Origin: DATFQI01 sp963831105
GTDB taxonomy: Bacteria > Actinomycetota > Thermoleophilia > Solirubrobacterales > Solirubrobacteraceae
Direction of reading: 5' to 3'
DNA: 64,000 nt
Assembly: GCA_963831105.1 (NCBI GenBank)
Contig: CAWHOS010000006.1
Location: 124,001 to 188,000, forward strand
The position numbers were made by a program, and so were the translations under genes. The notes under the pieces were generated by a model, which saw only the letters and a list, made by a program, of their open reading frames with translations, ran no database searches and had not been told where the DNA came from. Positions 58,834-64,000 of the stretch are shown here, one piece after another. The first letter of the stretch is position 1. Every line of letters begins with the position of its first letter.

Positions 58834-60030
58834 TCAGCGCGCGGCGCGCAGCAGCCGCGCGCCGCGGCGCAGCACGAGGGCGACCGCGCCGAGCACCTCG
58901 GCGCGGTCGCCCAGCGCGCCCTCGAGCACCGTGACGTCGTCGGCCGCGGAGCGGACGGCGCCGCGGCGCAGGGCGGCGGCCAGCGGATCGAGCAGGATCT
59001 CGCCGGCGGCCGCGAGGTCGCCGCCGACGACGACCCGCTGCGGGTTGAGCAGGTTGCAGAGCGTGGCGACGGCGGTCCCGATCCGCGTGCCCGCCCGCGC
59101 GATCGCGGTCGCGCTGGCGTCGTCGCCTGAGAGCGCGGCGTCCACGAGGGCGGGCAGCGACGCGGGCGCGCCGTCGGGCAGCGAGGCGAGGATCGCGTCC
59201 GAGCCCGCGAGCGTCTCGAGGCAGCCGCGGTTGCCGCAGCGGCAGACGGGGCCGCCGGGCTCGATGATCGTGTGGCCGATCTCGCCGGCCGTGCCGCCGC
59301 TGCCGCCGTAGGGGCGGCCGCGCACGATCAACCCGGCGCCGATCCCGGTGGCCAGCTTGAGGTAGGCGAGGTCCCCGGCGCCGCGGCCGGCGCCCCACAT
59401 CCACTCGCTGAGCGCGCCGAGGCTCGCGTCGTTCTCGACCTCGACGTGGTGGCCGAGCGCGTCGGACATCGCGTCGGCGGCGCGAACGCCGACCCAGCCC
59501 GGGAGGATCGTCGAGTCGCCGAGCTCGCCCGTCGGCCGGTGCACCGGCCCCGGCAGGCCCATCCCGACCCCCGCGATCTCCGACGGGGCGGCGCCCGCCT
59601 CCTCGAGCACCTCGGCGACGAGCCGCTTCGCCAGCGCGATCGCCTCCGCGGCGGGCAGGTCGGCGTCGAGCGGCACCTGGCGCTGCGCGAGCACGCGGTG
59701 AGCGAGGTCGGCCAGCGCGACGCGCAGGTGGCGCTTGCCGAAGTCCAGGCCGACGGCGACCCCCGCGGCGCGGTCGAGCGCGACCAGGACGGGCGGGCGG
59801 CCCATCGCGCCGGGGTCGCGCGGTGCGGCGCCGCCGTGCGGCTCGACGACCAGCCGCGCCTCCTGCAGCTCGTTGATGACCGCCGACACGGTCGACGGCG
59901 CGAGCGCGGTCCGCCGCGCCAGCTCGGCGCGCGACGTGGGGCCCGCCGACGCCAGCACGCCGAACACGCGGGCGCGGGCGGTGAGCCGGGTGGCTGGGTC
60001 GGTCCGTTCCAAGACTTGACACGGTGACAT
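58834..60030 (-). CDS. ROK-family transcriptional repressor
   Basis: Intact, 398 residues from ATG 60030 (MSPCQVLERTDPATRLTARA); a GTG five codons upstream is possible. N-terminal winged helix (TSRAELARRTALAPSTVSAV) followed by the ROK sugar-kinase-like fold: VGVDFG-like VAVGLDFGKRHLRVALADLA, GVGMGLPGPVHRPTG, VENDASLGALSEWMWG, GEIGHTIIEPGG and the zinc motif CRCGNRGCLETLAG. Lacks nothing needed for sugar binding. Divergent from the GH3 glucosidase with 70 bases between starts, so it most likely represses that gene until a sugar binds. Confidence 0.93.
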   Translation of the reverse strand: MSPCQVLERTDPATRLTARARVFGVLASAGPTSRAELARRTALAPSTVSAVINELQEARLVVEPHGGAAPRDPGAMGRPPVLVALDRAAGVAVGLDFGKRHLRVALADLAHRVLAQRQVPLDADLPAAEAIALAKRLVAEVLEEAGAAPSEIAGVGMGLPGPVHRPTGELGDSTILPGWVGVRAADAMSDALGHHVEVENDASLGALSEWMWGAGRGAGDLAYLKLATGIGAGLIVRGRPYGGSGGTAGEIGHTIIEPGGPVCRCGNRGCLETLAGSDAILASLPDGAPASLPALVDAALSGDDASATAIARAGTRIGTAVATLCNLLNPQRVVVGGDLAAAGEILLDPLAAALRRGAVRSAADDVTVLEGALGDRAEVLGAVALVLRRGARLLRAAR

Positions 60031-60038
60031 ACTTCGAA
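60016..60038. promoter_or_regulatory. GH3 promoter -35 box and candidate ROK operator
   Basis: A consensus TTGACA (60016-60021) lies just inside the ROK gene's 5' end, facing GH3. The palindromic core TTCGAA (60033-60038, within ACTTCGAAAT) stands in the spacer between this -35 and the expected -10 region. TTCGAA-centred operators are known for ROK repressors, and binding there would block the GH3 promoter. Confidence 0.4.
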
Positions 60039-60100
60039 ATCGCACAAATGCCGCCGGGAGTCGGCGTGCGGTCTGTCACCGGGAGGAAGAGGGGTACACG

Positions 60101-62731
<2,631 letters not shown>

Positions 62732-62734
62732 CGG

Positions 62735-63211
62735 TCAGGCGGGGACGCCCGCGAGCGCGAGCGACTGGTTCGCGTAGCGGGCGTCCCCGGTGACCTCCTG
62801 GCCGAGCCAGCCGGGCGGGGCGAAGGCGGCGCTCGCCTCGGTGGAGGCGAACTCGATCTCCGCCGTGAGCAGGCCCGCGTGCGCGCCCTCGAAGACGTCG
62901 ACCTCCGCGGTCACGCCGCCCTCGAGCGGCACGAGGTGGCGGGTCTTGGCGATCCGCCGGCCGTCCGTCAGCGCCCACAGCGCCTCGAAGCGGCGGTCGT
63001 CGATCTCGAGCTCCTCCTCGACGCGGACGTGCGCCGGGCCGGACTTGACGGTCAGCGTCGAGCGGCCCGCGCGGCGGCGGATGCGGACCTCGACACCGTC
63101 GGGCGCGATCGCCAGATAGCCCTGCTCGATCGGCTCGCCGGCGGGCATGCCGTCGGGCGTGCGCGCGAGCAGGAACTTGCGCTCGATCTCGACGCGGGGC
63201 GCGGCGGTCAT
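62735..63211 (-). CDS. CYTH-domain protein (triphosphate tunnel metalloenzyme family)
   Basis: Intact, 158 residues. VEIERKFLLARTPDG is the EIERKF signature of the CYTH tunnel, followed by VEVRIRRRAGRSTLTVKSGP, EEELEIDDRRFEALW, KTRHLVPLEGGVTAEVDVFE and LLTAEIEFASTEASAAFAPP, which supply the charged residues lining the tunnel. Members hydrolyse triphosphates or bind polyphosphate. It begins 19 bases from the divergent CYTH-CHAD gene, so they share a promoter region and probably a substrate. Confidence 0.93.
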   Translation of the reverse strand: MTAAPRVEIERKFLLARTPDGMPAGEPIEQGYLAIAPDGVEVRIRRRAGRSTLTVKSGPAHVRVEEELEIDDRRFEALWALTDGRRIAKTRHLVPLEGGVTAEVDVFEGAHAGLLTAEIEFASTEASAAFAPPGWLGQEVTGDARYANQSLALAGVPA

Positions 63212-63230
63212 GCATGGAACACTACGGCCC

Positions 63231-64000
63231 GTGTCGCCGGATCCGGTCGATCTGATCCTGCCCTCGTCGCTGGATCAGGCGGCGGCGCTCGCGCTGCTCG
63301 AGGAGCGGCTCGAGCTCACCCGCGGGCGCCGGCGGGTCGGCGACCGCACGATGCTGGACACCTTCGACGGCCGCCTGCGGGCCGCGGGGCTGCGGGCCGA
63401 GCGGCCGGCCGGCCGGGGCGCCCGGATCGAGCTGCACGAGCCCGGCGCGCCGGTGCGCCGGGCGGAGGTGGCGCGCGCGAAGCGCCACCTCGCGCAGGAG
63501 CTCCCGCGGGGCGCGGTGCGCGAGCGCCTGGAGCCCGTGCTCGAGGAGCGCGCGCTGCTGCCGGCGGTGCGCGTGCGCAGCGCCCTGCTGCCGCTGGCGG
63601 TCGTCGACTCCGACGCCAAGACCGTCGTGCGGCTGGAGATCGAGCACCCCCAGCTGGTCGACGGAAACGGCGGGCGGGTCGCGCTGACCCCGCGGCTGGC
63701 GCTGCGGCCCGTGCTCGGCTACGACCGCGCCTACGCCCGCACGCTCGCGGTGCTGCGCGACGAGCTGGGGCTCGAGCCCGCCGAGCGCACGCTCTACGAC
63801 GAGGCGGTGCTCGCGGCAGGCGGCCGGCCGGACGGCGTGCCGACCAAGCTGCGCCCGGACCTGCCGCGCGGGACGCGCACGGCCGCCGCGGCGGCGTTCG
63901 TGCTCGAGGAGCTCGCGGGCGTCGCGGAGCTCAACCTGCCGGGCGCCGTCGACGACCTCGACCCGGAGTTCCTGCACGACCTGCGGGTCTCGATCCGGCG
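63231..64000 (+). CDS. CYTH-CHAD domain protein, 5' part (runs off the window)
   Basis: From GTG 63231 the frame is open to the window's end (256 codons), with no internal ATG near the start. The first ~200 residues are a divergent CYTH-like barrel without the ExExK start (LPSSLDQAAALALLEERLEL, RVGDRTMLDTFDGRLRAAGL, LRPVLGYDRAYARTLAVLRD). The last ~25 residues, DLDPEFLHDLRVSIRR, open a CHAD domain, the His/Arg-rich helical domain that binds polyphosphate. The missing ExExK suggests the CYTH part is no longer catalytic here. The C-terminal CHAD part lies beyond the window. Confidence 0.8.
   Translation, partial: MSPDPVDLILPSSLDQAAALALLEERLELTRGRRRVGDRTMLDTFDGRLRAAGLRAERPAGRGARIELHEPGAPVRRAEVARAKRHLAQELPRGAVRERLEPVLEERALLPAVRVRSALLPLAVVDSDAKTVVRLEIEHPQLVDGNGGRVALTPRLALRPVLGYDRAYARTLAVLRDELGLEPAERTLYDEAVLAAGGRPDGVPTKLRPDLPRGTRTAAAAAFVLEELAGVAELNLPGAVDDLDPEFLHDLRVSIR

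Overview
The window is a high-GC (about 70-75% by eye) bacterial chromosome segment. Codon use, two-domain STAND/LuxR regulators, NDH-2 and MMPL families, CYTH/CHAD proteins and very tight gene packing suggest an actinobacterium, and the protein flavour looks most like Thermoleophilia (Solirubrobacter/Conexibacter-type). That placement is inference from family resemblance, not a search. No rRNA, tRNA, CRISPR array, transposase or prophage was seen.

Reading caution: many genes are broken by single-base indels although the protein reads on in another frame. Breaks are dense at 0.3-8.4 kb and 33.9-42.9 kb, scattered elsewhere, and absent from long stretches (14.8-26.1, 26.3-33.9, 45.3-49.1 and 58.8-64 kb). 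Residue conservation continues across each break, so I treat these as assembly errors and give one span per gene.

Layout. 0-8.4 kb: end of a Crp-type regulator, an SDR plus cyclic-nucleotide-domain/thioredoxin-reductase pair, an NDH-2-like oxidoreductase, a SpoIIE-type phosphatase, a C69 peptidase and a DUF2515-like protein. 8.5-13.7 kb: SDRs, a LysR regulator, a flavin monooxygenase and membrane proteins. 13.8-20.5 kb: carbohydrate genes (glgX overlapping a STAS protein; alpha/beta-hydrolase overlapping a GH65 enzyme) and an isolated PAAR-like protein. 20.5-26.3 kb: RTX-repeat protein, MBL hydrolase, AraC regulator with a divergent PhyH dioxygenase, then a roughly 257-bp repeat in two inverted copies flanking a lower-GC gene of unknown function. 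26.3-33.9 kb: an MMPL transporter with a small membrane partner, a large MalT/LuxR-like ATPase regulator, a second NDH-2 and a CalB-like secreted lipase. 33.9-35.1 kb: a zinc alcohol dehydrogenase. 35.1-49.9 kb: a seven-gene minus-strand operon of six related beta-rich proteins ending in a subtilisin-like protease with a repeat tail. 50.1-53.7 kb: a three-gene operon for glucose to gluconolactone to gluconate to 2-keto-3-deoxygluconate. 53.8-64 kb: STAS protein, VOC dioxygenase, nadE, secreted LVIVD-type protein, ROK regulator divergent from a secreted GH3 glucosidase, and divergent CYTH and CYTH-CHAD proteins.

The most novel items are the seven-gene operon at 35.1-49.9 kb; a CCCTGA-box cluster shared by the promoter regions of the LuxR gene, the MMPL operon and the hydrolase/GH65 operon, which suggests one regulon; and the inverted repeat pair at 23.8-25.3 kb. 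Sugar metabolism recurs: GlgX, GH65, GH3 and a non-phosphorylative Entner-Doudoroff start.
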